A DNA stretch of 64,000 nucleotides from NCBI RefSeq assembly GCF_002795405.1, contig NZ_PHGZ01000020.1, positions 62,001 to 126,000 of the forward strand, read 5' to 3'. Both the position numbers and the translations under genes were made by a program. Below the pieces are notes generated by a model that saw only the letters and a list, made by a program, of their open reading frames with translations, was not told the DNA's origin and made no database searches. Below, in pieces: positions 44,090 through 53,927 of the stretch (its first letter is position 1; every line of letters starts with the position of its first letter). Source of the DNA: Caviibacterium pharyngocola. GTDB taxonomy: Bacteria > Pseudomonadota > Gammaproteobacteria > Enterobacterales > Pasteurellaceae.

Positions 44090-44398
44090 ATGAACGTAGC
44101 GGAATTTCATCAAAATATCGAGCAAATCTGGTTAAGCATCGAAGAACAATTAGAACAACAGGATTGTGATGTGGATTGCGACACGCAAGGTTCGGTGTTC
44201 ACCATCACCTTCGCCGATCGCAGTCAAGTCGTGGTAAACAAGCAAGAACCTTTGCTGGAACTCTGGCTTGCCGGTAAAAACGGCGGCTTTCATTTCGCCT
44301 TTAAAAATCAACAATGGGTGACTTCCGACGGTAAATTATTTTGGCAATGCTTGGAAGAAGCCTGCCGTGCGCACGGAGAAACGGTGAGCTTCGCGTAA
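44090..44398 (+). CDS. cyaY: Frataxin-like protein CyaY
   Basis: 102 residues. CyaY binds iron and slows the cysteine desulfurase in iron-sulfur cluster assembly. The acidic first helix (HQNIEQIWLSIEEQLEQQDC) and the beta sheet (FADRSQVVVNKQEPLLELWL, GGFHFAF) match the family. It is divergent from lptM and its stop abuts the recQ start. Confidence 0.95.
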   Translation: MNVAEFHQNIEQIWLSIEEQLEQQDCDVDCDTQGSVFTITFADRSQVVVNKQEPLLELWLAGKNGGFHFAFKNQQWVTSDGKLFWQCLEEACRAHGETVSFA

Positions 44399-46303
44399 AT
44401 GAGCGTATCGGCGCATTCGGCGGAACACGCAGAAACAGCAAAAAGTGCGGTGGATTTTTCGCAAGATTCTGCGCTAAAAACCACCGCACTTGAAAAGCTG
44501 AATTCGGTTTTCGGCTACCAATCCTTCCGCAAAGGGCAGCAAGAGGTGATTCACGCCGCCTTAAATAAACAAGACAGTCTTGTGGTAATGGCGACGGGAA
44601 ACGGAAAATCCCTGTGCTATCAAATTCCTGCGCTTTGTTTTTCCGGCTTAACCTTGGTGATTTCGCCTTTGATTTCATTAATGAAAGATCAAGTGGATCA
44701 ACTGCTTACCAACGGAATCGCCGCCGATTATCTCAATTCCACCCAAACCTTCGAACAACAGCAACAAGTGCAAAGCATGGCGATGTCAGGACAACTGAAG
44801 TTGTTGTATTTATCGCCGGAAAAAATCACCACGCAAAGCTTTTTCCATTTTATTTCCCAATGCCAAGTCAGTTTTATCGCTATTGACGAAGCCCATTGTA
44901 TTTCCCAATGGGGACACGATTTTCGTCCCGAATATACCCAGCTCGGCGGGCTGAAAAGCTGCTTTCCCGACGCGCCGATTATGGCGCTGACCGCCACGGC
45001 GGATGAAACCACAAGGCGCGATATTTTATTTCACCTGAAATTACAAACGCCGCATATTTATATCGGCAGTTTCGATCGTCCGAATATTCGTTATATGTTG
45101 GTGGAAAAATTCAAACCGATGGAGCAGCTTTGCCAATTTGTGCTCGGACAAAAAGGCAAAAGCGGCATTGTGTATTGCAACAGCCGCAATAAAGTCGAAC
45201 GTATCGCGGAAAGTTTGCGCAAAAAAGGCGTGGCGGCGCAAGCCTATCACGCCGGAATGGATAACGCCCTGCGTGAGCGGGTTCAGCGAGATTTTCAACG
45301 CGATAATGTGCAAGTGGTGGTAGCGACCATCGCGTTCGGAATGGGTATTAATAAATCCAACGTGCGCTTTGTCGCCCATTTCGATTTGCCGCGCAGCATT
45401 GAAGCCTATTACCAAGAAACCGGACGTGCCGGACGCGACGATTTACCGGCGGAAGCAGTGCTATTTTATGAGCCCGCCGATTACGCGTGGTTGCAAAAAA
45501 TGCTGCTGGAAAAACCGGAAACGCCGCAACGTCAAATTGAGCAACATAAATTGCAAGCTATCGGCGAGTTCGCCGAAAGCCAAACCTGCCGGCGTTTGGT
45601 GTTGCTGAATTATTTCGGCGAAATGCGGCAAACGCCTTGCAATAACTGTGATATTTGCTTGGATCCGCCGAAAAAATATAACGGCTTAATCGACGCGCAA
45701 AAAGTGATGTCGGCGGTGTATCGCGTCGGGCAACGTTTCGGCGTGCATTATGTGGTGGCGGTTTTGCGTGGTTTGCAAAATCAAAAGATCAAAGACAACG
45801 GTCACGATACACTCAGCGTGTTCGGCATCGGGAAAGATCGCAGCAAAGAATATTGGCAATCGGTGATTCGTCAGTTGGTGCATTTAGGTTTGCTCCGCCA
45901 AGTGGTGGATCAATATAACAGCACGTTACAACTCACCGAAAACGCTAAGCCCGTGTTGCGCGGAGAATGTGAATTAGAACTGGCAACGCCGCGAATTTCA
46001 TCCGTCATCACGCGCACGGCGGAAAAAAGTGCGGTGGTTAATTACGACAAAGATCTGTTCGCGCGCTTGCGTTTCTTGCGTAAACAAATCGCAGATAAAG
46101 AAAATATTCCGCCCTATATTGTGTTTAACGACGCGACTTTGCAAGAAATGGCGCAATATCAACCGACCACCGCAAGGGAAATGTTGCAAATCAACGGCGT
46201 CGGTTCGATTAAATTGGAACGTTTTGCCCAACCATTTATGACGATTATTCGCGAACACAAAGCGGCGCATCGCACCGACGCGCCCGCATTCGAATTACAC
46301 TGA
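44399..46303 (+). CDS. recQ: ATP-dependent DNA helicase RecQ
   Basis: 3'-5' helicase in recombination repair. 634 residues: helicase core with FGYQSFRKGQQEVI near 39, Walker A MATGNGKSLCYQIP near 66 (the usual form is PTGGGKS), DEAH box IDEAHCISQWGHDFRPEY near 162, then motif VI QETGRAGRD near 342, zinc-binding Cys cluster (CRRL..CNNCDICLDPP near 398-425), winged helix and HRDC domain near 545-620. The first about 30 residues include an inverted uptake-signal pair within the coding sequence; GTG at 44450 is an alternative start. It is directly coupled to cyaY. Confidence 0.95.
   Translation: MSVSAHSAEHAETAKSAVDFSQDSALKTTALEKLNSVFGYQSFRKGQQEVIHAALNKQDSLVVMATGNGKSLCYQIPALCFSGLTLVISPLISLMKDQVDQLLTNGIAADYLNSTQTFEQQQQVQSMAMSGQLKLLYLSPEKITTQSFFHFISQCQVSFIAIDEAHCISQWGHDFRPEYTQLGGLKSCFPDAPIMALTATADETTRRDILFHLKLQTPHIYIGSFDRPNIRYMLVEKFKPMEQLCQFVLGQKGKSGIVYCNSRNKVERIAESLRKKGVAAQAYHAGMDNALRERVQRDFQRDNVQVVVATIAFGMGINKSNVRFVAHFDLPRSIEAYYQETGRAGRDDLPAEAVLFYEPADYAWLQKMLLEKPETPQRQIEQHKLQAIGEFAESQTCRRLVLLNYFGEMRQTPCNNCDICLDPPKKYNGLIDAQKVMSAVYRVGQRFGVHYVVAVLRGLQNQKIKDNGHDTLSVFGIGKDRSKEYWQSVIRQLVHLGLLRQVVDQYNSTLQLTENAKPVLRGECELELATPRISSVITRTAEKSAVVNYDKDLFARLRFLRKQIADKENIPPYIVFNDATLQEMAQYQPTTAREMLQINGVGSIKLERFAQPFMTIIREHKAAHRTDAPAFELH
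44443..44491. other. Inverted uptake-signal pair inside the recQ 5' end
   Basis: AAGTGCGGTGG and CCACCGCACTT form an 11-bp stem in the first codons of the annotated recQ. Elsewhere in this window such pairs lie between genes and act as terminators. Confidence 0.6.
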
Positions 46304-46340
46304 ACCGCTTAACTTAAAGTGCGGTGAAATTTTCTCGCGT

Positions 46341-46967
46341 TTATTGCGGCGGCATTACCGGTTTGGTGGCTTGCAAGCAAGGATATAACCGGTTCATTTC
46401 CTCCGACCATTGACGCAATTCGTCCATCGCCGCATATTCCGCCGCGCCGGTGACATTGGCGCGAAATAGCAAGAAATCAATCATACACACCGTGTATAAC
46501 GTGCCGATGTTTAATTTGGTGCCGAATTGTTTCAATGTTTGCGCGATAAGCGTTAAAGTGCGGTCGTTTCGTTGCATAATTTGTTGATGACGCCCAACCC
46601 ACCATTCGTTTTCCGGACGAAACATTCTTTCCGGCAGCACCAAACCGACCAAATTTTCCAACACACCTTCTGCCAACGCATACAAATTCAGCACTTGCCA
46701 ACGGCTTTCGCCTTGCGGGAACAAGGTCGGCTGCGTGCCGATAGCGTCCAAATACTCGGCGATAATTTGACTATTATATAACCATTCGCCGTTATCAAGC
46801 TGCAATGCCGGCACTCTACCCAACGGGGTGTCTTGATTGTGCGGCGAATCGGCGGAAAAGGCGCGCGTGACCAATAATAATTCGATTTGATCTTGCAAAT
46901 GGTGATAATGCGCCACGGCGCGTACTTTGCGCACGAAAGGGCTGGTGGTGGAATACCAAAGTTTCAT
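46341..46967 (-). CDS. Glutathione S-transferase family protein
   Basis: 208 residues from the ATG at 46967 behind AGGAGGAAAA. Thioredoxin-like N-terminal domain MKLWYSTTSPFVRKVRAVAH (Ser at the glutathione position), VPALQLDNGEWLYNSQIIAE near 46-65 (cis-Pro and the Ser contacting glutathione), helical C-terminal domain. It is most like the YibF group; its substrate is unknown. Confidence 0.87.
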   Translation of the reverse strand: MKLWYSTTSPFVRKVRAVAHYHHLQDQIELLLVTRAFSADSPHNQDTPLGRVPALQLDNGEWLYNSQIIAEYLDAIGTQPTLFPQGESRWQVLNLYALAEGVLENLVGLVLPERMFRPENEWWVGRHQQIMQRNDRTLTLIAQTLKQFGTKLNIGTLYTVCMIDFLLFRANVTGAAEYAAMDELRQWSEEMNRLYPCLQATKPVMPPQ

Positions 46968-46991
46968 TTTTCCTCCTGACAAAAACAAAAA

Positions 46992-47012
46992 AGCCGGTCT
47001 TTGCGACCGGCT
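46992..47012 (-). terminator. Intrinsic terminator of ilvC
   Basis: AGCCGGTC / GACCGGCT stem, followed on the minus strand by a T-rich tract. Confidence 0.85.
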
Positions 47013-47025
47013 CGGATAAAGTGTC

Positions 47026-48507
47026 TTAACCTTGTGAAGAAATACGTTTCATATCTGTCATATAACCGCGTAATTCTTGACCGATTAATTCAATCGGATG
47101 ATTGCGAATCGCGTCGTTCACATCGCGTAATGTCACGTTGTCGATTTCGCTTGCCGGTGTCGGCTCACCTAAATCGCCGCGTTCAAGGTTCGGGATAATG
47201 TCTTTCGCCAAAATCGGAGTAGCGACATTTGCGAATAAGTAGTTACCGTATTCCGCCGTATCGGAAATCACCACGTTCATTTCATATAAACGTTTACGCG
47301 CAATGGTGTTGGCGATTAACGGTAATTCGTGTAATGATTCGTAGTATGCGGATTCTTCATAAATACCGGATGCCACCATTGTGTCGAAGGCTAATTCTAC
47401 GCCCGCTTTAACCATTGCCACCATTAATACGCCGTTATCAAAATATTCTTGTTCGCTGATTTTGATACCGTCCGCTTTCGGTGCATTTTCAAAGCCGGTT
47501 TTGCCGGTTTCTTCGCGCCATTTTAATAAATTCGCGTCACCGTTCGCCCAGTCTTCCATCATCACACGAGAGAATTCGCCGCTGATAATGTCATCCATAT
47601 GTTTTTTGAACAAGAAATCCAATTTGTCTTTAATTTGTTCGGAAAGTTCGAAAGCGCGTAATTTTGCACTGTTGGACAAACGATCCATCATTAACGTGAT
47701 ACCGCCTTGTTTTAAGGCTTCGGTGATGGTTTCCCAACCGTATTGAATTAATTTGCCCGCATACGCCGGATCTTTGCCGTCCGCCACCAATTTGTCGTAA
47801 CAAACGATAGAACCCGCTTGCAACATACCGCAAAGAATGGTTTGTTCGCCCATTAAGTCGGATTTCACTTCCGCCACGAAAGAAGATTCCAACACGCCCG
47901 CACGATGACCGCCGGTTGCCGCAGCCCACGCTTTCGCAATCGCCATACCTTCGCCTTTCGGGTCGTTTTCAGGGTGAACTGCGATCAATGTCGGCACACC
48001 GAAACCGCGTTTGTATTCTTCACGCACTTCCGTACCCGGACATTTCGGCGCCACCATTACAACCGTGATGTCTTTACGAATTTGTTCGCCCACTTCCACA
48101 ATGTTCAAACCGTGCGAATAACCTAACGCCGCACCTTGTTTCATTAAGCCCATTACATCGGCGATCACTTTGCTGTGTTGTTTATCCGGCGTTAAATTGA
48201 TCACTAAATCCGCGGTCGGAATCAATTCTTGATAAGTACCGACCACAAAGCCGTTTTCCGTTGCACGTTGGAAAGACGCGCGTTTTTCCGCGATAGCTTC
48301 CGGACGTAGCGCATAGCTAATATCCAAACCGGAATCGCGCATATTTAAACCTTGGTTCAAACCTTGTGCGCCGCAACCGACGATAACCACTTTTTTGCCT
48401 TTTAAGAAATTCGCTTCATCGGCAAATTCTTCGCGATCCATAAAACGACAGCGACCTAATTGATCTAATTGTTGACGTAAATTCAATGTGTTGAAATAGT
48501 TAGCCAT
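47026..48507 (-). CDS. ilvC: Ketol-acid reductoisomerase (class II)
   Basis: Second common step of valine and isoleucine synthesis, NADPH-dependent. 493 residues from the ATG at 48507 ([20 protein letters not shown]), the size of the long class II enzymes (E. coli 491). The nucleotide site is [20 protein letters not shown] near 38-57; acidic metal ligands are in [12 protein letters not shown] near 215 and [15 protein letters not shown] near 385. The frame extends to 48615 but the extra residues are not family sequence. It is divergent from its regulator ilvY. Confidence 0.97.
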   Translation of the reverse strand: MANYFNTLNLRQQLDQLGRCRFMDREEFADEANFLKGKKVVIVGCGAQGLNQGLNMRDSGLDISYALRPEAIAEKRASFQRATENGFVVGTYQELIPTADLVINLTPDKQHSKVIADVMGLMKQGAALGYSHGLNIVEVGEQIRKDITVVMVAPKCPGTEVREEYKRGFGVPTLIAVHPENDPKGEGMAIAKAWAAATGGHRAGVLESSFVAEVKSDLMGEQTILCGMLQAGSIVCYDKLVADGKDPAYAGKLIQYGWETITEALKQGGITLMMDRLSNSAKLRAFELSEQIKDKLDFLFKKHMDDIISGEFSRVMMEDWANGDANLLKWREETGKTGFENAPKADGIKISEQEYFDNGVLMVAMVKAGVELAFDTMVASGIYEESAYYESLHELPLIANTIARKRLYEMNVVISDTAEYGNYLFANVATPILAKDIIPNLERGDLGEPTPASEIDNVTLRDVNDAIRNHPIELIGQELRGYMTDMKRISSQG

Positions 48508-48688
48508 TTTTAATCCTTTGTTACTCTTTGTTGATGAGGTTGTGTTTGCATATTGTGTTGTAATGTCAAAGATTATACGCTTTTTAAACATTGCGTAAAT
48601 TGATATTATTGACATTTAATGTTGCGTTTTTTGCAACGTAGAGGCAAAATTTCTCAGCAAAAAACCACCGCACTTTAAGGCTTACACG
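48508..48688. promoter_or_regulatory. ilvC-ilvY divergent promoter with operator
   Basis: Contains GTTGCGTTTTTTGCAAC (48621-48637), an inverted repeat of the T-N11-A LysR type, and a related TTGCGTAAAT half-site about 30 bp away. In enterobacteria IlvY binds two tandem operators here and activates ilvC with acetolactate or acetohydroxybutyrate. One AAGTGCGGT signal lies just before ilvY. Confidence 0.65.
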
Positions 48689-49567
48689 ATGAATTTTAAT
48701 GATCTCAATCTATTTATTCACTTAGCGGAAAGCAAAAATTTCAGCAAAACCGCCGCGCAACATTATATGTCGCCGTCAACCCTCTCCCGCCAAATTCAAC
48801 GAATGGAAGAAGAACTCGGACAAATTTTGCTTTTACGTGACAATCGACAAGTTTCGTTAACCGAAGCGGGCGAGACTTTCTTACGCTTCGCCCAACAAAA
48901 TTGGCAACAATGGCAACAACTGAAACAATCTTTCACCTCTGCACAACAAGAACTTAGCGGAGAATTACGCCTGTTTTGTTCCGTCACCGCCGCCTACAGC
49001 CACTTGCCGAGTTTATTGGAAAAATTCCGCGCCCATTATCCGAAAGTGGAAATTCAACTCACCACCGGCGATCCGGCAATGGCGGTGCAACTCATTCAGA
49101 ATCAACAAGTGGATCTCGCCTTAGCCGGCAGACCGGCGAATTTACCGAATAACCTGATTTTTCATTATATCGACGATATTACCCTTTCGTTAATCGCCCC
49201 GCGCGTGGCGTGCACGGCAACGCAACTGTTGCAACAAACCCCGACAGATTGGCAAAAAATTCCGTTTATCTTGCCGGTGGAAGGCCCGGCGCGGCAACGA
49301 ATCGACCAATGGTTTCGGCAAAAAAACGTGAAACATCCCACGGTTTACGCCACGGTTTCAGGACACGAAGGCATCGTTTCAATGGTCGCTTTGGGTTGCG
49401 GCGTGGCAATGTTGCCCGATGTGGTGATCAAAAACAGCCCGCTCAACAGCCAAATCTCCACCTTATCTCTCGACATTCCGGTCGAGCCGTTCGATTTAGG
49501 CATTTGCGCGCAAAAGAAATGTTTAAATCTCCCGTTAATTCGTGCATTTTGGCAAATGTTAGGGTAA
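48689..49567 (+). CDS. ilvY: LysR-type activator IlvY
   Basis: 292 residues. Helix-turn-helix in AESKNFSKTAAQHYMSPSTL near 13-32 and SRQIQRMEEELG; effector domain from about 90. The divergent position next to ilvC and the whole sequence pattern match IlvY, positive regulator of ilvC. Confidence 0.93.
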   Translation: MNFNDLNLFIHLAESKNFSKTAAQHYMSPSTLSRQIQRMEEELGQILLLRDNRQVSLTEAGETFLRFAQQNWQQWQQLKQSFTSAQQELSGELRLFCSVTAAYSHLPSLLEKFRAHYPKVEIQLTTGDPAMAVQLIQNQQVDLALAGRPANLPNNLIFHYIDDITLSLIAPRVACTATQLLQQTPTDWQKIPFILPVEGPARQRIDQWFRQKNVKHPTVYATVSGHEGIVSMVALGCGVAMLPDVVIKNSPLNSQISTLSLDIPVEPFDLGICAQKKCLNLPLIRAFWQMLG

Positions 49568-49603
49568 AGTGCGGTGTAATTTCGCAATGTTTTTGGATGA
49601 AAT

Positions 49604-50476
49604 ATGTTAAAAGGCGTCGGTTTTTCTTTATTCGCTTCCGTATTATTCGGCTATATTTATTATTTTTCCACCTTATTACTGCCTTTAAGCGGCGAAGATA
49701 TTTTCGGCTATCGCGTTATTTTCACCGTGCCCTTCGTCGTCGCAGCGGTATTTATCTTTCGCCAAAAACATATGCTGATCAGTCATCTAAAACGTATCAA
49801 ACGACAACCTTGGCTGTTTTTGGTCTTTTGTTTTAACGGCGCAATGATGGGCTTTCAAATGTGGTTGTTTTTATGGGCGCCGAATAACGGCAGCGCCCTC
49901 AGCGTCTCCCTCGGCTATTTGCTTTTGCCGTTGGTATTAGTGTTATGCGGACGCATTTTTTTCAACGAACATATTTCCAAACTGAAATTCATCGCCATTA
50001 TTTTCGCCGCAATCGGCGTCACATCCAACATCGCCCTCAAAGGCGGATTATCTTGGGAAAGCCTCGCCGTCTGCGGCTATGCGCTGTATTTCATTATTCG
50101 AAAACAACTGAAAATGACCGACATCGCCGCCTTCGCCCTCGAAATGCTCACCACCTTACCGATTTGCATTTACTTCGCCTCGCAAGTGGATATTCCCAGC
50201 GTTCAACTCGCCAACGAACACATCGTCGGGCTGTTATTTTTACTCGGATTACTCAGCGGCGTAGCGTTCAACTCCTACATCGCCGCCAGCAACATCCTCC
50301 CGATTAACTTGCTCGGCTTATTAGGCTACGTCGAACCCATTATGATGCTCATCGTCGCCCTCATCATCGGCGAAAAAATCGACGCAGAAACCTACCCGCT
50401 GTTTGTGTGTTTGATGATTGCGATGGGGTTTGTTTTGTTAGACGGCGTATTAAAAATAAAAAATAACAGGACTTAG
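49604..50476 (+). CDS. rarD: RarD-type EamA-family transporter
   Basis: 290 residues with ten membrane helices in two EamA repeats. The N-terminal MLKGVGFSLFASVLFGYIYY and the FRQKHM.. and QMWLFLWAPNNGSALSVSLG (near 86-105) stretches match RarD (chloramphenicol-sensitive protein family). The transported substrate is unknown. Its stop is one base from that of the convergent deoR-type gene. Confidence 0.9.
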   Translation: MLKGVGFSLFASVLFGYIYYFSTLLLPLSGEDIFGYRVIFTVPFVVAAVFIFRQKHMLISHLKRIKRQPWLFLVFCFNGAMMGFQMWLFLWAPNNGSALSVSLGYLLLPLVLVLCGRIFFNEHISKLKFIAIIFAAIGVTSNIALKGGLSWESLAVCGYALYFIIRKQLKMTDIAAFALEMLTTLPICIYFASQVDIPSVQLANEHIVGLLFLLGLLSGVAFNSYIAASNILPINLLGLLGYVEPIMMLIVALIIGEKIDAETYPLFVCLMIAMGFVLLDGVLKIKNNRT

Positions 50477-50477
50477 T

Positions 50478-51233
50478 TTAAACTAACGCCAGTTTGAACG
50501 AACCTTCTTCAAGTTCTTTTTTATCCTCGGGAGCTAGTCCTTTATCGGTAATCACGTCGGTGAATTGATTTAATCCCAATGCACAAAATAAAGAATATTT
50601 TCCGTATTTACTGCTATCCGCAACCAATACGCGTTTTCTGGCGTTTTGCTGCAAATATCTTTTCAAATAGGCTTTTTCTTCCGTCGGAGCCGTCACACCG
50701 CGAGCTAAACTCCACGAGTTACAGCTAATAAAGGCTATATCAGGATTTAGATTTTGTAAAAACGTTAATCCGTGATTACCAATACAAGATTGGCTACTAT
50801 TGTCTATCCGCCCGCCCGTTAAAATCAGCTCGATTTGTTTATATTCGGAAAGCAGCAAGGCAATATGCAAATCGGTCGTCACCACCCGCAACGGCATATG
50901 CGCGATTTTCTTTGCAATGCATAATGTTGTCGTTCCGGCATCCAATACCACCGAATCTCCCGCAGAAATCAACGAAACCGCATACTCGGCAATACAATCT
51001 TTTTCGACGATTTGGCGATATTGCTTTTCATTGGTTGTCGGCTGAAAGGGAATAAATTGATTTAAACTCACCCCACCGTGCGTACGAATAATCGAACCTT
51101 CTTCATTTAATTTAATCAAATCACGGCGAATTGTCGCGGGCGAAGAATTTGTAACTTTAACCAACTGCTCGACAGTCGCGATATTATGGCTTTTTAAGAA
51201 CAACATTATTTGTTCTAGGCGATCTTGGGACAT
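50478..51233 (-). CDS. DeoR-family transcriptional regulator
   Basis: 251 residues. N-terminal helix-turn-helix (VEQLVKVTNSSPATIRRDLI near 17-36) and a C-terminal sugar-phosphate-binding DeoR domain with DSVVLDAGTTTLCIAKKI near 92 and VLVADSSKYGKYSLF near 201. It lies downstream of the acid-sugar operon, same strand, separated by a terminator; it is the likely repressor, responding to a phosphorylated intermediate. Confidence 0.92.
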   Translation of the reverse strand: MSQDRLEQIMLFLKSHNIATVEQLVKVTNSSPATIRRDLIKLNEEGSIIRTHGGVSLNQFIPFQPTTNEKQYRQIVEKDCIAEYAVSLISAGDSVVLDAGTTTLCIAKKIAHMPLRVVTTDLHIALLLSEYKQIELILTGGRIDNSSQSCIGNHGLTFLQNLNPDIAFISCNSWSLARGVTAPTEEKAYLKRYLQQNARKRVLVADSSKYGKYSLFCALGLNQFTDVITDKGLAPEDKKELEEGSFKLALV

Positions 51234-51386
51234 AATGGTATTCCATTCAGTTATTTATTATTAGTAATGATTTATTTTAGTATAGTTAAATTTCTTATAA
51301 ATTGAGTATAGGTTCATCATATAAACATATCAATAATATGTTTAAAAAATTAGGATCTTTTACAGATATTAAATAATTTTTGATAA

Positions 51387-51415
51387 AATGCCCATTTATA
51401 ATCTAAACGGGCATT
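51387..51415 (-). terminator. Terminator of the acid-sugar operon
   Basis: AATGCCC / GGGCATT stem followed on the minus strand by TTTATCAAAAATTATTT. It lies between tctC and the deoR-type gene. Confidence 0.7.
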
Positions 51416-51423
51416 AATTTAGG

Positions 51424-52404
51424 TTAGTTATTAACTAAATCTTTATTGTCTTCAAACATTTTTAACGTATTATTTAAATGTTCAATAAGTGCTTTGGAAC
51501 CGACAAATGTAGGAGATACGCTATAAGCTTCTTCGGTTTTTTTGCGGAATTCCTCTTTTTCCGTTACAGCCTGAATAGCTTTTTCCATTTTTTCAATAAT
51601 CTTTTGATCCGTGCCTTTCGGGAAACTTAAGAAATAATATCGTTGAGCAGTCCAATCGAAACCTTGCTCTTTAGCAGTCGGAACATTAGGAAATAATTTA
51701 TTTCTGTGATCACTGATAACAGCTAAAGGTAAAAAATCACCGGAATCAAAATAGGATTTCATTACACCGTAAGGATTTACATTAGTGTCGATTTTACCGG
51801 CTAATAAAGCAGCATTTCTATCACTACCGCCACCGGCATCAACAATATTAAAGTCAATCCCTGTCTGAGTTTCTAAAACACGCCCTAAGAAATATGAATA
51901 TCCGCCGACTGATGATGCATAAACAAGTTCGCCCGGACGTTTTTTCGCCGCATCCACTAAATCATTTAGATTTTTCAGTCCGCTTTTAGCATTAACCGCT
52001 ATCACATAAGAATCATCAACGATTGTTGCGGCAACAGGATCTAATGCTTCGTGAGCTTGATTTGATAATCCGACAACCTTATTCGTTAACATAGATTCGT
52101 GAAAAAATAATGCCGTATAACCGTCCGGTTTCGCACTGGCTACTTGTTTCATTCCGGCATTTCCATTTGCACCGGAAACATTATTCACAATAATTCTCGC
52201 TCCTAATTCTTTTTCTAAATGATTCGCTAAATTACGTGCGTGAAAATCCGTATCGCCGCCCGCACCAAAAGGTACAATTAATGTGATAGTTTTTTGTGGC
52301 CAATTATTTTCCACTTGAACGGAAATATTTTCTGTTTTCTTATCGCAAGCCGTCAGGCTTACACCCAAAATACCGGCACATAAAACACTTAATAATTTTT
52401 TCAT
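51424..52404 (-). CDS. tctC: Tripartite tricarboxylate transporter, binding protein TctC
   Basis: 326 residues, a lipoprotein (MKKLLSVLCAGILGVSLTAC; Cys at 20). The mature part is a Bug/TctC-type binding protein: WPQKTITLIVPFGAGGDTDF near 34-53, ANHLEKELGARIIVNNVSGA, GNAGMKQVASAKPDGYTALF near 85. It delivers an organic acid to TctAB; the neighbouring enzymes point to an acid sugar rather than citrate. Confidence 0.93.
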   Translation of the reverse strand: MKKLLSVLCAGILGVSLTACDKKTENISVQVENNWPQKTITLIVPFGAGGDTDFHARNLANHLEKELGARIIVNNVSGANGNAGMKQVASAKPDGYTALFFHESMLTNKVVGLSNQAHEALDPVAATIVDDSYVIAVNAKSGLKNLNDLVDAAKKRPGELVYASSVGGYSYFLGRVLETQTGIDFNIVDAGGGSDRNAALLAGKIDTNVNPYGVMKSYFDSGDFLPLAVISDHRNKLFPNVPTAKEQGFDWTAQRYYFLSFPKGTDQKIIEKMEKAIQAVTEKEEFRKKTEEAYSVSPTFVGSKALIEHLNNTLKMFEDNKDLVNN

Positions 52405-52414
52405 AGAAAACTCC

Positions 52415-53917
52415 TTATTTAATTGATTGTTTCTTTTTAAGTTGATTTCTTACTGCAAACACAATAACAAGTGCGGTAAGAATAAAGAAAGTTACTGCGA
52501 TAGGCGCTTTAAAAAACTCGGTGAAATCGCCACGTGAAAACATTAAACCGCGTCTTAAATTTAGCTCAGCTAACGGACCGATAATAAATCCTAAGATAAA
52601 TGGTGCAGCAGGAATGGAAAGTTTGTAAAAACTAAACCCTATTACCCCGAATAATACTGTCGCCCAAACATCAAAGAAATTGTTTCTGACACCGAATGCA
52701 CCGATTACACAGAATAAAAAAATAGCAGGAAGTAAAAAATGTTTTGGAATGGCTAAAATCTTAGTAAAGATTCTTAATCCATAAAATTCCATTACAAACA
52801 TTACTATCGCACCAAAAAACATTGCGGAGAAAATCGCATAAACAGTACTGACGTTTTCAGTAAACATTAACGGTCCCGGAATAATGCCGTGTAATGTTAA
52901 TCCGCCTAATAAAATCGCCGTCACCGTATCGCCCGGAATACCAAGAGCTAATAAAGGAACTAAAGCACCGCCGATAGCCGCATTATTTGAAGCTTCCGAT
53001 GCAACAATTCCATCCATAATTCCCGTTCCGTATTTTTCCGGATATTTGGATGTTGATTTAGAAACCGTATATGCCATTACATTAGCCGCACCGCCGCCTA
53101 TACCGGGTAAAATACCAATTCCAGTACCTAAGGATGACGAAACAATGAAATTCTTAGTTTGCCCAAAAAATTCTTTAAGAGAAAATCCTAACCCTTTTTC
53201 CATTCTAATCGCAGTAATTACTTGCGCATTTTGTCTTTCTGCTTTTACCGTATCCGCTTTAGCAATAATTTCATTAATCGCAAATAAACCGATTAGCACG
53301 GGTAATACATCAAAGCCATAGGCAATTTCTTCTGATCCAAAGGTAAAACGATTAACCGAAGCAATACTATCCATACCGACAGTTGCAAACATACATCCCA
53401 TTAATCCGGAAATAAGCCCTTTCCAAATATTATCGCCGGATAATCCGACTAACATACTTAATGAAAATAGCGCCACGGCAAAGTATTCATAGGCACCAAA
53501 TTTAATAGCGATTTTGGCAAGCACCGGTGACAAAAAAACAAGGACTATCGTAGAAAAAATCGTACCTAAAAAAGAAAAAGTTACACCGACACCCAACGCT
53601 TTAAATGCCTGATTTCTTTTAGTCATCGGATAACCGTCGAAACAAGTCGCAATAGATGAGGGTGTTCCCGGAATACCGGTTAAAATTGCAGTAATCAAAC
53701 CGCCTGAAATACCACCGATATATAATGCAATAAGCAAAATAACCGCCATATTAGGATCTAATGCATAGGTTATCGGCAAAAATAATGCCAGCGCCATTGT
53801 GGCGGATAATCCCGGAACAGAACCAAAAATAATACCGACAAATACACCACCTAACAGACATAACATACCGGTCATTGTAAATAAGGAAGATATTCCTTGA
53901 GCAAATAATTCAAACAT
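52415..53917 (-). CDS. tctA: Tripartite tricarboxylate transporter, large membrane subunit TctA
   Basis: 500 residues with about 11-12 membrane helices. The family motif is GSVPGLSATMALALFLPITY near 32-51, with GGISGGLITAILTGIPGTPS near 67-86 and the second half GIGILPGIGGGAANVMAYTV near 261. It forms the sodium- or proton-driven channel of the TTT transporter. Confidence 0.95.
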   Translation of the reverse strand: MFELFAQGISSLFTMTGMLCLLGGVFVGIIFGSVPGLSATMALALFLPITYALDPNMAVILLIALYIGGISGGLITAILTGIPGTPSSIATCFDGYPMTKRNQAFKALGVGVTFSFLGTIFSTIVLVFLSPVLAKIAIKFGAYEYFAVALFSLSMLVGLSGDNIWKGLISGLMGCMFATVGMDSIASVNRFTFGSEEIAYGFDVLPVLIGLFAINEIIAKADTVKAERQNAQVITAIRMEKGLGFSLKEFFGQTKNFIVSSSLGTGIGILPGIGGGAANVMAYTVSKSTSKYPEKYGTGIMDGIVASEASNNAAIGGALVPLLALGIPGDTVTAILLGGLTLHGIIPGPLMFTENVSTVYAIFSAMFFGAIVMFVMEFYGLRIFTKILAIPKHFLLPAIFLFCVIGAFGVRNNFFDVWATVLFGVIGFSFYKLSIPAAPFILGFIIGPLAELNLRRGLMFSRGDFTEFFKAPIAVTFFILTALVIVFAVRNQLKKKQSIK

Positions 53918-53927
53918 ATTTTTCTCC

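Noticed and set aside
48508-48615. A 529-residue IlvC
   Set aside because: The extension is AT-rich promoter sequence; KARI proteins begin MANYFNTL.
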